DNA of 64,000 nt from NCBI RefSeq assembly GCF_002909255.1, contig NZ_PIOB01000009.1, positions 62,001-126,000 on the forward strand, written 5' to 3'. The notes beneath the pieces were generated by a model. It ran no database searches. It had not been told where the DNA came from and saw only the letters and a program-made list of their open reading frames with translations. A program made the position numbers and the translations under genes. Every line of letters begins with the position of its first letter. Position 1 is the first letter of the stretch. Origin of the DNA: Arenibacter hampyeongensis (GTDB taxonomy: Bacteria; Bacteroidota; Bacteroidia; Flavobacteriales; Flavobacteriaceae). Shown piece by piece: positions 54,368 to 63,084 of this stretch.

Positions 54368-55921
54368 ATGGCCAACACACTTGATCCAATGGACTTAAAA
54401 CAGATTATTTCCCTTCATCTCGATGGGTTCAGCAACCATAAGATAGGTGCCGCCTTAGGGATATCCCGTAATACGGTAAATACATATATGCGGCTGTACG
54501 GGGCCTGTGACCGCTCCCTTAAAGAATTATTGGCCCTTGACAATGGGGCCCTGGAAGCCCTCTTTCCCTCGCACACGACCATAGACAACAGGCGTTACGA
54601 CGAGCTCATGCGGTGTTTTGAGGGGGTCAACAAGGCCCGGAACCATCCCGGATTTACCTTTCTATATCATTATCAGCAGTACGTACAGCAGGCCAAAGAA
54701 CCTTATGGCTACACCCAGTTCATGGAACATTACCGGCGCAAATATGCCAAGACCAAAGGCTCGATGAAACTCGAGCACGATCCCGGAAAGGAAATGTTCA
54801 TCGACTTCGCCGGCAAGAAGCTCCATATTGTTGATAGGGACACTGGGGAAGTGGTCCCGGTGGAAGTGTTCGTGGCCATCCTGCCCAATAGCCAGTATAC
54901 CTATGTGGAGGCCTGCAGGAGCCAAAAACGGGAGGACCTGATCAGCTGTTGTACCAGTGCCCTGAACTTTTACGGGGGAGTGCCCAAGGCCATCGTCTCG
55001 GACAACCTGAAATCGGCGGTGACCAGGGCCAGCAGATATGAGGCGGACATCAACCGGAGCTTCAAGGATTTTGCACGCCATTATAACTGCGCCATAAACC
55101 CCGCCCGGGGGTATTCCCCCCAGGACAAGGCCCTGGTGGAGAACGCCGTGCACCTTGCCTACCAGCGTATCTACTACCCCTTAAGGGAAATGGTGTTCTT
55201 CTCTTTGGCAGATCTGAACCGGGAGATAAAACGCCTGTTGGAAACCTATAACGATCTATTGTTCAAGCGAAAGGAGGCCAGTCGCAGGGAATTGTTCCAA
55301 TCCGTGGAAAGGGAATACCTCAAGCCCCTGCCCGAGAGTGCGTACGAGCTAAAGGATTACCGCAGGGCCAAGGTCCAGAAGATGGGCTATGTATACTTCT
55401 CCCCGGACAAGAGCTATTATAGCGTTCCCTACCGCTATATCGGAAAAGAGACCACCATCCATTACACGGGTTCCGTTGTCGAGGTCTATTACCACCAAAA
55501 GCGGATAGCCCTGCACCGGCGCCATACGGAAAAAGGCAGCTATAATACCAACAGGGAACATCTTAGCAGCACCCATAAATATTATAGTGACTGGAGCCCG
55601 GAGTTCTTTAAAAAGAAAGCGGCCCGACACGGCGACCATGTACTGGGCTGTGTGGAGGCGATACTCGCCAAGGGGGACTATCCGGAAATAGGATATAAAC
55701 GGGCCATGGGGGTCATACAGCTCCATAAGGCATATGGCTCCGAACGTCTGGACAATGCCTGCAAAAGGGCCCTGCAGGCAGATGCCGCCACCTATATGCG
55801 GATCAGGAACATACTGAAGAACAACCTGGACAAAAGCTCCCTGTTCTACCGGGACCTCGAAGAGGACAAGAGCCATATCCCTGACCACGGGAACATACGG
55901 GGCGCCTCCGCTTACCGATAA
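54368..55921 (+). CDS. istA: IS21 transposase IstA
   Basis: The 517-residue transposase opens with an HTH (LKQIISLHLDGFSNHKIGAA, LGISRNTVNTYMRLY). The DDE catalytic core is visible as MFIDFAGKKLHI (first Asp), AIVSDNLKSAV (second Asp, after GGVPK) and QDKALVENAVHLAYQR (Glu). Length is normal for the family. It is followed by istB after 24 nt. It appears intact. Confidence 0.95.
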   Translation: MANTLDPMDLKQIISLHLDGFSNHKIGAALGISRNTVNTYMRLYGACDRSLKELLALDNGALEALFPSHTTIDNRRYDELMRCFEGVNKARNHPGFTFLYHYQQYVQQAKEPYGYTQFMEHYRRKYAKTKGSMKLEHDPGKEMFIDFAGKKLHIVDRDTGEVVPVEVFVAILPNSQYTYVEACRSQKREDLISCCTSALNFYGGVPKAIVSDNLKSAVTRASRYEADINRSFKDFARHYNCAINPARGYSPQDKALVENAVHLAYQRIYYPLREMVFFSLADLNREIKRLLETYNDLLFKRKEASRRELFQSVEREYLKPLPESAYELKDYRRAKVQKMGYVYFSPDKSYYSVPYRYIGKETTIHYTGSVVEVYYHQKRIALHRRHTEKGSYNTNREHLSSTHKYYSDWSPEFFKKKAARHGDHVLGCVEAILAKGDYPEIGYKRAMGVIQLHKAYGSERLDNACKRALQADAATYMRIRNILKNNLDKSSLFYRDLEEDKSHIPDHGNIRGASAYR

Positions 55922-55945
55922 TAAATAACTTAAATCCAATATATT

Positions 55946-56695
55946 ATGAACAATGAACAGACGATCGAAAAATTGAAACAGATGCGCCTTACGGCCATGG
56001 CCCAATTGCACCTACAGTACGTAAGGGACAACGGTGTGGCCGACATTACCGCAGATGAATACCTGGCCCTGCTCACGGACCACCAGTGGGAGGACCGCCA
56101 GAACCGGAAGATCCAACGGTTGTTGAAACAGGCGGGGTTCGCACAGTCCGCCAACCTGGCCGAGGTGAACTATGCCCAGCAACGCAACCTGGACAGGAAC
56201 ATGTTCGCCCGCCTGGGGACCTTGGATTTTATGGCCCGGAAGGAAAACATCATCCTCACCGGGGCCTCGGGAACGGGCAAAAGCTATCTGGCACAGGCAC
56301 TGGGACATCAGGCATGTATGATGGAACAAAGGGCCATATACGCCAATACGGCCAGGCTCCTTAAAAAACTGAAACTATGCAAAGTGGACGGTACCTATCT
56401 CAAGGAGCTGGACAAGATCCTGAAAACGGACCTGTTGATCCTGGACGACTTTGGACTGCAGAGTTTTGACAACCATGCCCGCGAGGCACTGATGGATATC
56501 ATCGATGACCGTTACAATAAGGCCTCGACCATCATATCCTCCCAGATACCCGTATCCGCGTGGTATGATATTATTGGGGAAAGCACCATTGCCGATGCTA
56601 TATTGGACAGGATAGTGAACTCATCGCACAGATTGGACCTAAAAGGTTATGACAACAATATGGTTATGATAATTACAATCTTACTCTTCCATTAA
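55946..56695 (+). pseudogene. istB: IS21 helper ATPase IstB, C-terminus displaced by RIT insertion
   Basis: The frame encodes most of IstB: Walker A ILTGASGTGKSYLAQ (about residues 108-122), Walker B LLILDDFGLQ, and ILDRIVNSSHRLDLKG. After LKG the frame runs into the RIT terminal repeat (YDNNMVMIITILLFH) and stops. The true end, reading GESLRKGILKND and stop, is found at 60164-60205, 3.5 kb downstream. The N-terminal ~233 residues are intact, so the chimeric protein might still work. Confidence 0.9.
56645..56668 (+). repeat. Left terminal inverted repeat of the RIT element
   Basis: 24 bp beginning ggttatgacaacaatat; its exact inverse complement lies at 60115-60138. Confidence 0.9.
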
Positions 56696-56793
56696 AGGTT
56701 CTCATTTACAGTGAATTATCATTGAACTACGCATAATGACTTTCCATAATTTTAATGTGGCATATTACAAAATCAACATTAAAAGTAAAATTT

Positions 56794-58026
56794 ATGGAAA
56801 TTCAAAAACTTATTGAACGTGGCAACCAACTTTTAAAAGAAACGAGATATTCAAGTAGTCGCATCGACACCTATAATTGGCTGTGGAAGAAAGGCATACT
56901 TGCGTACATGTTCTCAAGGGGTTTGGTTGAGTATGATGAAAATGTCGGCAATGAATTTGCGATGACATGTCATGATGGGTACAATGTTACATTCCATCAT
57001 CGGGACCTTATCAAGAGCATTGATGTGTTAACCAATGTGTTGTTAAATAACAATCTTGGTGGAAGAATGCATCGTGCAGTACAATACCCCCTTAGGGGTG
57101 AAATTGGGGACGCTGCCAATCAATATCTTGACTTCTTGAAATCCAGGCGCATAGACGAGAAGAAAACTCTCCAGCGTTACAAAAAAACAATGAGCAATTT
57201 TATTGAATATCTGTTAGGGACAGGAATAGATAATCTTTCCGAAATAACAGAAGAAGCAATAATAAAGTATATTGAAAGTCGCGAACATCAACAGAAGGAG
57301 TATATCGATACTACGAGGCGCTTCCTTTCCTTCCTCTTTCACAAAAACCTCATAACAAAGGACTATTCGTATTTGCTGAAATCAATTGGTAAGAGATTCA
57401 AGCGCGTGAAAATCCCTTCATTTTACGCTCCAGATGAAGTGCTTAAGGTAGAACAGTCGATATCTCGTTCAAGTAATGTGGGGAAACGGAACTATGCTAT
57501 GGTGTTGTTATGTTCCCGCATAGGGCTGCGTGTCTCCGACGTTGCCAATCTGAACTTCAGTAATATAGATTGGGAAAACAATAAAATAAATCTTATACAA
57601 TATAAGACTGAAAATCCGCTGACCGTTCCACTTTTACCTATCGTTGGTAATGCTATTATAGATTATCTACGCTATGCACGACCAAAATCCATGTCTGACA
57701 AGGTGTTCTTAAGCTGTCGTGCCCCGTATGAAGAGCTTAATGGGGCATCCGTTCATGGGGCTATCAGTGTTGTTTTTAAATCTTCAAAAATAGAGATCGA
57801 GAACAGGCATCACGGGGGGCATGCATTGAGGTTTAGTCTTGCACAGAGGATGTTGGATAAATCCATACCTATCCCAATTATATCAGAAACACTGGGCCAT
57901 TCAGAATTGGACTCCACAAGAAACTATGTGCGGATAGATCTATTGCATCTGCTACAATGCGTCTTGGACGTTCCGGAATCACAGGATAACTTTTACAAGC
58001 AGAAAGGAGGGTTGTTTTATGACTGA
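56794..58026 (+). CDS. ritA: Tyrosine recombinase RitA
   Basis: ATG 56794 is preferred over an upstream GTG (56755). The 410-residue recombinase has a SAM-like core-binding domain (about 90-200) and a catalytic domain with SRIGLRVSDVANLNFSNIDW (Arg), HHGGHALRFSLAQRML (His and Arg; the usual second His of the HxxRH motif is Phe) and LGHSELDSTRNYVRID (His and Tyr nucleophile). Its stop overlaps the start of ritB by 8 nt. First gene of the trio. Confidence 0.9.
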   Translation: MEIQKLIERGNQLLKETRYSSSRIDTYNWLWKKGILAYMFSRGLVEYDENVGNEFAMTCHDGYNVTFHHRDLIKSIDVLTNVLLNNNLGGRMHRAVQYPLRGEIGDAANQYLDFLKSRRIDEKKTLQRYKKTMSNFIEYLLGTGIDNLSEITEEAIIKYIESREHQQKEYIDTTRRFLSFLFHKNLITKDYSYLLKSIGKRFKRVKIPSFYAPDEVLKVEQSISRSSNVGKRNYAMVLLCSRIGLRVSDVANLNFSNIDWENNKINLIQYKTENPLTVPLLPIVGNAIIDYLRYARPKSMSDKVFLSCRAPYEELNGASVHGAISVVFKSSKIEIENRHHGGHALRFSLAQRMLDKSIPIPIISETLGHSELDSTRNYVRIDLLHLLQCVLDVPESQDNFYKQKGGLFYD

Positions 58027-59026
58027 TCCATTTGATTATCAAGGAGTACTGGCTCCCTATATGAAAGCCCTGATTCGTATAAAAGAATCCTGCGGGCAAA
58101 CTGTAATTGGGACCAAGTGGACTTACAAAGAGTTTGATGAGTTTACCATACAATATGGCTTGTCGGAACCGATCATTACGAAAGATCTGATAGGAACTTG
58201 GGCAAAGTCGAGAGAAAATGACTGTAGCAGGACGTTCTATGGAAAATGTTCCAGATTGTCGCAACTGGCTAAATACATGAAGGAGCATGGGATTAAATCA
58301 TATATCATGCCCTTGCCGAAATGTACGAATGATCGAGGTTTTATACCCTATATCTTCTCAGAAGAACAGATGCAATCCATATTCCAGGAGTCTGACAGGC
58401 TCCTGCGCCAAAGTCGCCGAAAAGACGACCCAATTATATCAGTGCCTTGTCTTATTCGGCTTTTATATAGTACGGGTCTAAGAATCACAGAAGCCATTTC
58501 ATTGAGGAACAAGGATGTGGATCTTGATAGGAACATTCTAAAAGTAGGGACATGGGGCAGTACTAAAAATGGAGAAGAACGTTTGGTTCCTATATGCAAC
58601 ACCTTAAAGGAGAATCTTCAGAAATATCTACATTACCGGAGTATGCTTCCAGTACAGGATATTACTGACCACGATCATCCGTTCTTTATCAAGTTAAATG
58701 GCGAAGCGCTTTCTTCCGCTAATGCATACCACTGGTTCAAAAAGGTATACGGGCAATGTGGGATTGCATATAAGGGTGAACGCTTTGGACCTCGTGTACA
58801 AGATCTTAGACATACCATGGCAACACATTCTCTTGCAAAAATGGTGAGAGAAGGGTTAGATATATACGCTGCCCTTCCATTGCTGTCCGCTAGTCTTGGG
58901 CACAAGTCTCTCTCATCCACTGAAGGGTATGTAAGGCTAACTTGCAGTGAATACCCTGAGCTATTGGAACAATGCTCTTCCCTGAACAATTTTATATATC
59001 CGAAAAAACATGACAACAACGAATAA
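58019..59026 (+). CDS. ritB: Tyrosine recombinase RitB
   Basis: The 335-residue protein shows YSTGLRITEAISLRNKDVDL (Arg), VQDLRHTMATHSLAK (Arg-His present; the preceding His of the motif is Gln) and LGHKSLSSTEGYVRLT (Tyr). It overlaps ritA by 8 nt and ritC by 17 nt, so the three are translationally coupled. The variant catalytic box agrees with division of labour among RIT proteins, but activity cannot be judged by eye. Confidence 0.9.
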   Translation: MTDPFDYQGVLAPYMKALIRIKESCGQTVIGTKWTYKEFDEFTIQYGLSEPIITKDLIGTWAKSRENDCSRTFYGKCSRLSQLAKYMKEHGIKSYIMPLPKCTNDRGFIPYIFSEEQMQSIFQESDRLLRQSRRKDDPIISVPCLIRLLYSTGLRITEAISLRNKDVDLDRNILKVGTWGSTKNGEERLVPICNTLKENLQKYLHYRSMLPVQDITDHDHPFFIKLNGEALSSANAYHWFKKVYGQCGIAYKGERFGPRVQDLRHTMATHSLAKMVREGLDIYAALPLLSASLGHKSLSSTEGYVRLTCSEYPELLEQCSSLNNFIYPKKHDNNE

Positions 59027-60041
59027 CTTAGCAAAATATATGACAGGCTTCCTTGGCGTATATCTCCCGCACGAACGAAATGTCAGTCCGAATACAATAT
59101 CTGCATACCGCGATTCTTTTGTCTCCTTCTTTTCCTACTTGAGAGATGAAAAGCAAATAAAAATTGAAAATGCAGCATTGTCAGACATTAACAGAGATAA
59201 CGTGCTTGGATATCTTCGATGGCTGATCGATAAGCAAGGAAATAGCATCGCCACCCGAAATAGTAGGTTAGCGGCTATCCGTTCCTTTGTATCATATCTT
59301 CAGTATGAAACCATAGAGCATCTTGAACAGTGGCAAAGAATAATGGCAATCAAGAACCTAAAAAAACAACATCCAACTCCAGCACACTTCACAAAGGAAG
59401 GGATAAAGCTACTACTGGAACAACCAGATAGTACATGTTATAAGGAGTTAAGGCATCTAGCGATACTCGCGTTGATGTATGATACAGGTTGTAGGGTACA
59501 GGAACTGGTCGACCTAACGGTAGAGTCATTAAGAATCCAGTATAGGCCATACTCAATCCGGGTATATGGAAAAGGGAGAAAAGTGAGGATAGTACCTCTT
59601 TCTGAACATGTTGTTGCAATACTCAAGGAGTATATGAATAGACATAACATTGATTATGAGCTGAATATAAAAAAACCTGTATTCTGTAATAGCGCGGGAA
59701 ATAAACTCACCAGAGCTGGAATAAGTTACATTTTAAAAAAATATGCAGATATGGCTCGTGTATGTAATTCTAATATGATCCCTGAAATAATTAGTTGCCA
59801 TCAGCTTAGACACAGCCGGGCTATGCATCTGTTGCAATCTGGAGTAAATCTAATTTGGATAAGAGACTTGCTGGGACATACTTCTATCCAGACTACAGAG
59901 GTATACGCAAGGGCCGATTCAAAACAGAAAAGAGAAGCAATAGAACAAGCATCAGAATGCCTTACACCTAGTATGATAACAGGAGAATGGATAGATAACA
60001 AGAACCTGATAACTTGGCTGAAAGGGTTGGGTAAGGTATAA
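59010..60041 (+). CDS. ritC: Tyrosine recombinase RitC
   Basis: The 343-residue recombinase has an N-terminal SAM-like domain (MTGFLGVYLPHERNVSPNTI...) and a full catalytic set: YDTGCRVQELVDLTVES (Arg), VYGKGRKVRIVPLS (Lys), ISCHQLRHSRAMHLLQSG (HxLRH) and LGHTSIQTTEVYARAD (His, Tyr). It is the only one of the trio with an unaltered catalytic set, and so the likeliest main nuclease. Confidence 0.92.
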   Translation: MTTTNNLAKYMTGFLGVYLPHERNVSPNTISAYRDSFVSFFSYLRDEKQIKIENAALSDINRDNVLGYLRWLIDKQGNSIATRNSRLAAIRSFVSYLQYETIEHLEQWQRIMAIKNLKKQHPTPAHFTKEGIKLLLEQPDSTCYKELRHLAILALMYDTGCRVQELVDLTVESLRIQYRPYSIRVYGKGRKVRIVPLSEHVVAILKEYMNRHNIDYELNIKKPVFCNSAGNKLTRAGISYILKKYADMARVCNSNMIPEIISCHQLRHSRAMHLLQSGVNLIWIRDLLGHTSIQTTEVYARADSKQKREAIEQASECLTPSMITGEWIDNKNLITWLKGLGKV

Positions 60042-60162
60042 TTATTATGTAAAGTCCAAATGTAAAGTTGTAACGTAATATGCTAAAGTTCAACACGCTT
60101 TACATCGGGCTTTACATAACCATATTGTTGTCATAACCCTTTTTATGTAAAGCTATCCATAA
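60042..60162. promoter_or_regulatory. Repeat-rich right end of the RIT element
   Basis: The motif atgtaaag occurs at about 60049, 60060 and 60145, and its inverse ctttacat at about 60098 and 60110, around the right terminal repeat. Such clustered direct and inverted copies are likely recombinase arm or core binding sites. Confidence 0.5.
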
Positions 60163-60278
60163 AAAAGGGGAAAGCTTAAGAAAAGGAATTTTAAAAAACG
60201 ACTAACACATTTTTTTTGTATAATTGAAAGATCTTTCAAAGTGGCACTGTTTGACCGAAACAGGTGGCACCATCACTC

Positions 60279-62089
60279 GGTTCTTCCTCATATTTGGGGA
60301 AACATCAACCAGTTTGAGATAATATCACTTTTTTGCGCAATAGATCAAAGCTGGCCCTACCATACATTTGTCTTTTTATACTCTTTATCCGGTTTACATG
60401 GCCTTCCACAGCACCATTGCTCCAGGACATGTTAATCCCGTTTTTAACAGCTTTAATATCCCTTAATAGACCATTGGCAAAATTGATCAAACCTGGCATC
60501 TTGTATTTTGAGCGTTTTATAAATCCGATCCATCGGTTTATATTACCGCGTCCTCTTTTTAACATCGTTTTGAAAATCTGCACCAATTTTCGAACGACCT
60601 GTAGTTCTGAGATATTATCCAATAGTGTTTGCAGATAATTTCGTTCATCGGGATCCTTGATAACAGTTAAACAAGAGCCAATATATTTAGCCAGCGTCCT
60701 TGAGCTCAAGGGCTTTATATAGGGGATTCTTGATTTTTGAATTTGGGCGAAATCAGGTGTGTGTATTTCAAATTTTTCCTTTATGCTATTTATATTATGG
60801 TAGGCCTGGGTTCTACTTCCGTTGTATCCTAATTTATAGATCTCGTCTATTATATCTTTCATCATATATCCTTTGTCATTTAATCGAGCAACAATGTGCT
60901 GGGCAAATAATTCAATATTGGTTGATTTAGAGCTTATTCTGGGAGGTAATGATTCTAGTGGGAAATATGAATGAACTGTATTGCGGCTTATGCCCAGATC
61001 CCTTGCTATCTTTCGTTTGGATATGCCCTTGGCCTGTAATTCCTTGACCTTATTGAAGACATCCAACCTTTGGTCTCTTCTAATTTCAACTATTTCCTGG
61101 ACTTTTGATAATAATCGTGACCTTTTTCCTTTGTCACAGCCTGCATTCTGGCCATCCGACATATTTAAAAGCTCATTGCCCTTATCCTTAATAAGCTTTC
61201 TGATTTTTGGATTCACACTTTTGAAATACTTGTCCAAGGCATCGGATAGGTTCATTAATAAATGGAATCGATCCGCGACCTGTTCTGCATCAGGACAAAC
61301 CTCATTGATAGCAGAAGAATACGAACTGGCCCTGTCCCTGGTTACAATTTTCACATCAGGATATTTTGACAGCCACTTTTTTAGCTCTTTGCCCTCCCTG
61401 GAAGGTAAGATATCAATAGGCCTTGAAGTCTCCATATCAATGAGAATGGTTCCATAACTTATCCCTTTTCGGTATGCAAAATCATCAACGCCAAGCACCT
61501 TTGGTTGTATTATCGGGGGTAGTCGTTGTCTGTGGACTATTCGTGTAATGGTCGAGCTGCTAACCGAAATCAGTAGTTGTCCAGATAGTATACTGCCCAA
61601 TTTTCCTGTTAATTCAATTGACAAGGAATCAAGAATCCTTGATACCCTTTTTGTTCTTCTTGAATACCTCAAAATATATGGTGTTTGTTCTGAGAATACT
61701 TTTCGGTCACATTGCGGGTTTTGGCATTTGAATTTGCGTGTCTTTAGGATAATAGTGGTTTTGTTTTGAAATACCGGAAGATCTGATATTGTTCGGGTAT
61801 AACGATCATGGACTTTATTGCTATATTTTTCACATTTCGGACACTTTGACCGCTTGGCTTTTATTGATGCGTATATTTTAACAATGGAGCAAGAATAATC
61901 AATATTATTTACAATCAGCACAGGCATGCCAATCAGTTGTTTTATGGTCATAAGTAGTTGTCAGATAACTACTTAAAGATAATAAATATCGTCCTGTAAA
62001 ACAAGGGAATACGACTTTATATCTTTGATTATCAACATTTTACAGCAATCCTCAATGTTTGGAAATTTCCCCAAATATGAGGAAGAACC
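60279..62089 (-). mobile_element. ISL3-family insertion sequence with 8-bp target duplication
   Basis: The terminal inverted repeat is ggttcttcctcatatttggg (from 60279), matched inversely up to 62089. The target duplication catcactc is present at 60271-60278 and 62090-62097. The 1811-bp element carries one transposase. Removing it joins the IS21 right end to the lipoprotein fragment, so it inserted after IS21. A short hairpin agtagtt...aactact (61953-61973) lies just before the transposase start. Confidence 0.93.
60305..61951 (-). CDS. ISL3-family transposase
   Basis: The 548-residue transposase starts MTIKQLIGMPVLIVNNIDYS and has the N-terminal zinc-ribbon CPKCEKYSNKVHDRYTRTI and CQNPQCDRKVFSEQ, then VLGVDDFAYRKGISYGTIL (catalytic Asp), KIVTRDRASSYSSAINEVCP (second Asp) and WSNGAVEGHVNRIKSIKR (Glu) near the end. 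It is full length with no break. Confidence 0.95.
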   Translation of the reverse strand: MTIKQLIGMPVLIVNNIDYSCSIVKIYASIKAKRSKCPKCEKYSNKVHDRYTRTISDLPVFQNKTTIILKTRKFKCQNPQCDRKVFSEQTPYILRYSRRTKRVSRILDSLSIELTGKLGSILSGQLLISVSSSTITRIVHRQRLPPIIQPKVLGVDDFAYRKGISYGTILIDMETSRPIDILPSREGKELKKWLSKYPDVKIVTRDRASSYSSAINEVCPDAEQVADRFHLLMNLSDALDKYFKSVNPKIRKLIKDKGNELLNMSDGQNAGCDKGKRSRLLSKVQEIVEIRRDQRLDVFNKVKELQAKGISKRKIARDLGISRNTVHSYFPLESLPPRISSKSTNIELFAQHIVARLNDKGYMMKDIIDEIYKLGYNGSRTQAYHNINSIKEKFEIHTPDFAQIQKSRIPYIKPLSSRTLAKYIGSCLTVIKDPDERNYLQTLLDNISELQVVRKLVQIFKTMLKRGRGNINRWIGFIKRSKYKMPGLINFANGLLRDIKAVKNGINMSWSNGAVEGHVNRIKSIKRQMYGRASFDLLRKKVILSQTG

Positions 62090-62091
62090 CA

Positions 62092-62223
62092 TCACTCCGA
62101 AATAGCCACTTTGGCGTAGAAACTTTCTACAACTATCTTGGCTGTTTCTGTATGCCATAGATCTTGTTTATTAGAACATGCAATCAGCAAGAATGCCAGT
62201 ATGGAAGTGATCAGTGCTTTCAT
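62092..62223 (-). pseudogene. 5' part of a DUF4878-like lipoprotein gene split by nested IS elements
   Basis: ATG at 62223 (6 nt after traN) reads a lipoprotein signal MKALITSILAFLLIAC, then SNKQDLWHTETAKIVVESF and YAKVAISE, and stops at a TGA (62092-62094) formed at the element junction. VVESFYAKVA matches the start of DUF4878-like domains. The 3' part lies at 54043-54308, 7.8 kb away. Whether any bases were lost between the halves cannot be told. Confidence 0.75.
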
Positions 62224-62229
62224 AATATT

Positions 62230-63084
62230 TTAATTTGGGTTATTGATATATCTATGCGAGACTTTTAACTCCAAATTTCGTTCTCCTTTCCTTTCATTCA
62301 ATTCAAGGACAGCGATGCGGTCATCACTCAAAGAGAATTTGGGAACGACGTAAACCAATCTTGCCGTTTCGTTTTTCTTGATTCTTGAAGGCAGGTTGTG
62401 TTTAAACATGGGTTTCAAGTATAGTTTCTGTAAAGATTTCCTTTTTCCCTTCTGTCTTGTTTCAACCGAGAGTTTTAAGAAATTTAAATCGTAATCCAAA
62501 GTAGATTTGTTTTCAATCTGGATAACGAAATAGAGTTCTTCGGTATCAAAAACAATATTTTCAACACTTAAAAGGATATCTTCGCTACCCTTTTTTAACC
62601 GATCTATTTTCTGCTTTTGGTTGAGAAGGTATGCGCAAATTTTCTTGTAATAAAACGTTTTGTTGTCAATGGTATCCACAAGCGAATCTTTACTGGGAAT
62701 TACTGGTGTCAGAGGCTTTTCATTGCCTATACTACTGGAATCCGTTATAAAATAATTCAGCTTGGAAAGCTCCTTTTTATACCTTACAATATACGAAAAA
62801 ATAGAACCATTTCTATTGACTACTAGCAAGTTACTTTCCTTTCCGGGCTTTGCCTGTAGCAAACCGAAATATTGTTCTTTTTCCCGATTGTAGGTAAAGA
62901 TGAAGTTATCGGACCCAGTAATTCCTTGGCGAATGGGATCGGGAAAAAAGAGTGCCACATTCTTATGGTCATTAGCGTAAATAGTATCCAATGCTATTGA
63001 CTGTTGCGCAGGGGCCTGTGCCGAGCAAAGTTGAAGTACAAAAGCGGAAATTAGTAGAGTAGGTATTAAAATAAATGTTCTCAT
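62230..63084 (-). CDS. traN: Conjugative transfer protein TraN (DUF4138, VirB9-like)
   Basis: The 284-residue protein has a signal peptide (..LQLCSAQAPAQ) and a DUF4138 body: SIALDTIYANDHKNVALFFPDPI (the TraN N-terminal motif with A.......LFFP.PI), FIFTYNREKEQYFGLLQAKPG, and TARLVYVVPKFSLSDDRIAVLELNE at the end. TraN is the VirB9-like part of the outer-membrane core complex of Bacteroidota type IV secretion. It overlaps traM by 4 nt. Confidence 0.93.
   Translation of the reverse strand: MRTFILIPTLLISAFVLQLCSAQAPAQQSIALDTIYANDHKNVALFFPDPIRQGITGSDNFIFTYNREKEQYFGLLQAKPGKESNLLVVNRNGSIFSYIVRYKKELSKLNYFITDSSSIGNEKPLTPVIPSKDSLVDTIDNKTFYYKKICAYLLNQKQKIDRLKKGSEDILLSVENIVFDTEELYFVIQIENKSTLDYDLNFLKLSVETRQKGKRKSLQKLYLKPMFKHNLPSRIKKNETARLVYVVPKFSLSDDRIAVLELNERKGERNLELKVSHRYINNPN

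Larger units (their letters stand above)
56645..60162 (+). mobile_element. Recombinase-in-trio (RIT) element
   Basis: Three tyrosine recombinase genes with overlapping stops and starts, flanked by perfect 24-bp inverted repeats (56645-56668 and 60115-60138), form a RIT element. It lies inside istB; aaaagg occurs at both edges (56641-56646, 60163-60168) and may be the duplicated target. The right terminal repeat is followed by about 24 further bp with an atgtaaag motif before istB resumes. Confidence 0.88.
54308..60278 (+). mobile_element. IS21-family element interrupted by a RIT element
   Basis: GTGCCACTTTGAAAGATC (54317-54334) and its exact inverse (60230-60247) mark the inner parts of the two ends. 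istA and istB lie between. The outer tips are uncertain (about 54308 and 60270-60278) because sequence outside the 18-bp core aligns only partly (TTCGGT...). The extra length comes from the recombinase trio inserted near the 3' end of istB. The element splits the lipoprotein gene next to traN. Confidence 0.8.

Noticed and set aside
54308-62097. A composite transposon made by two IS copies around the recombinase trio
   Set aside because: Only one IS21 is present and its istB is continuous across the trio; the ISL3 has its own duplication, so the structure is nested, not composite.
61973-62158. 61-residue - strand frame at the ISL3 right end
   Set aside because: It crosses the IS end and the split lipoprotein gene in a different frame; a junction artefact.
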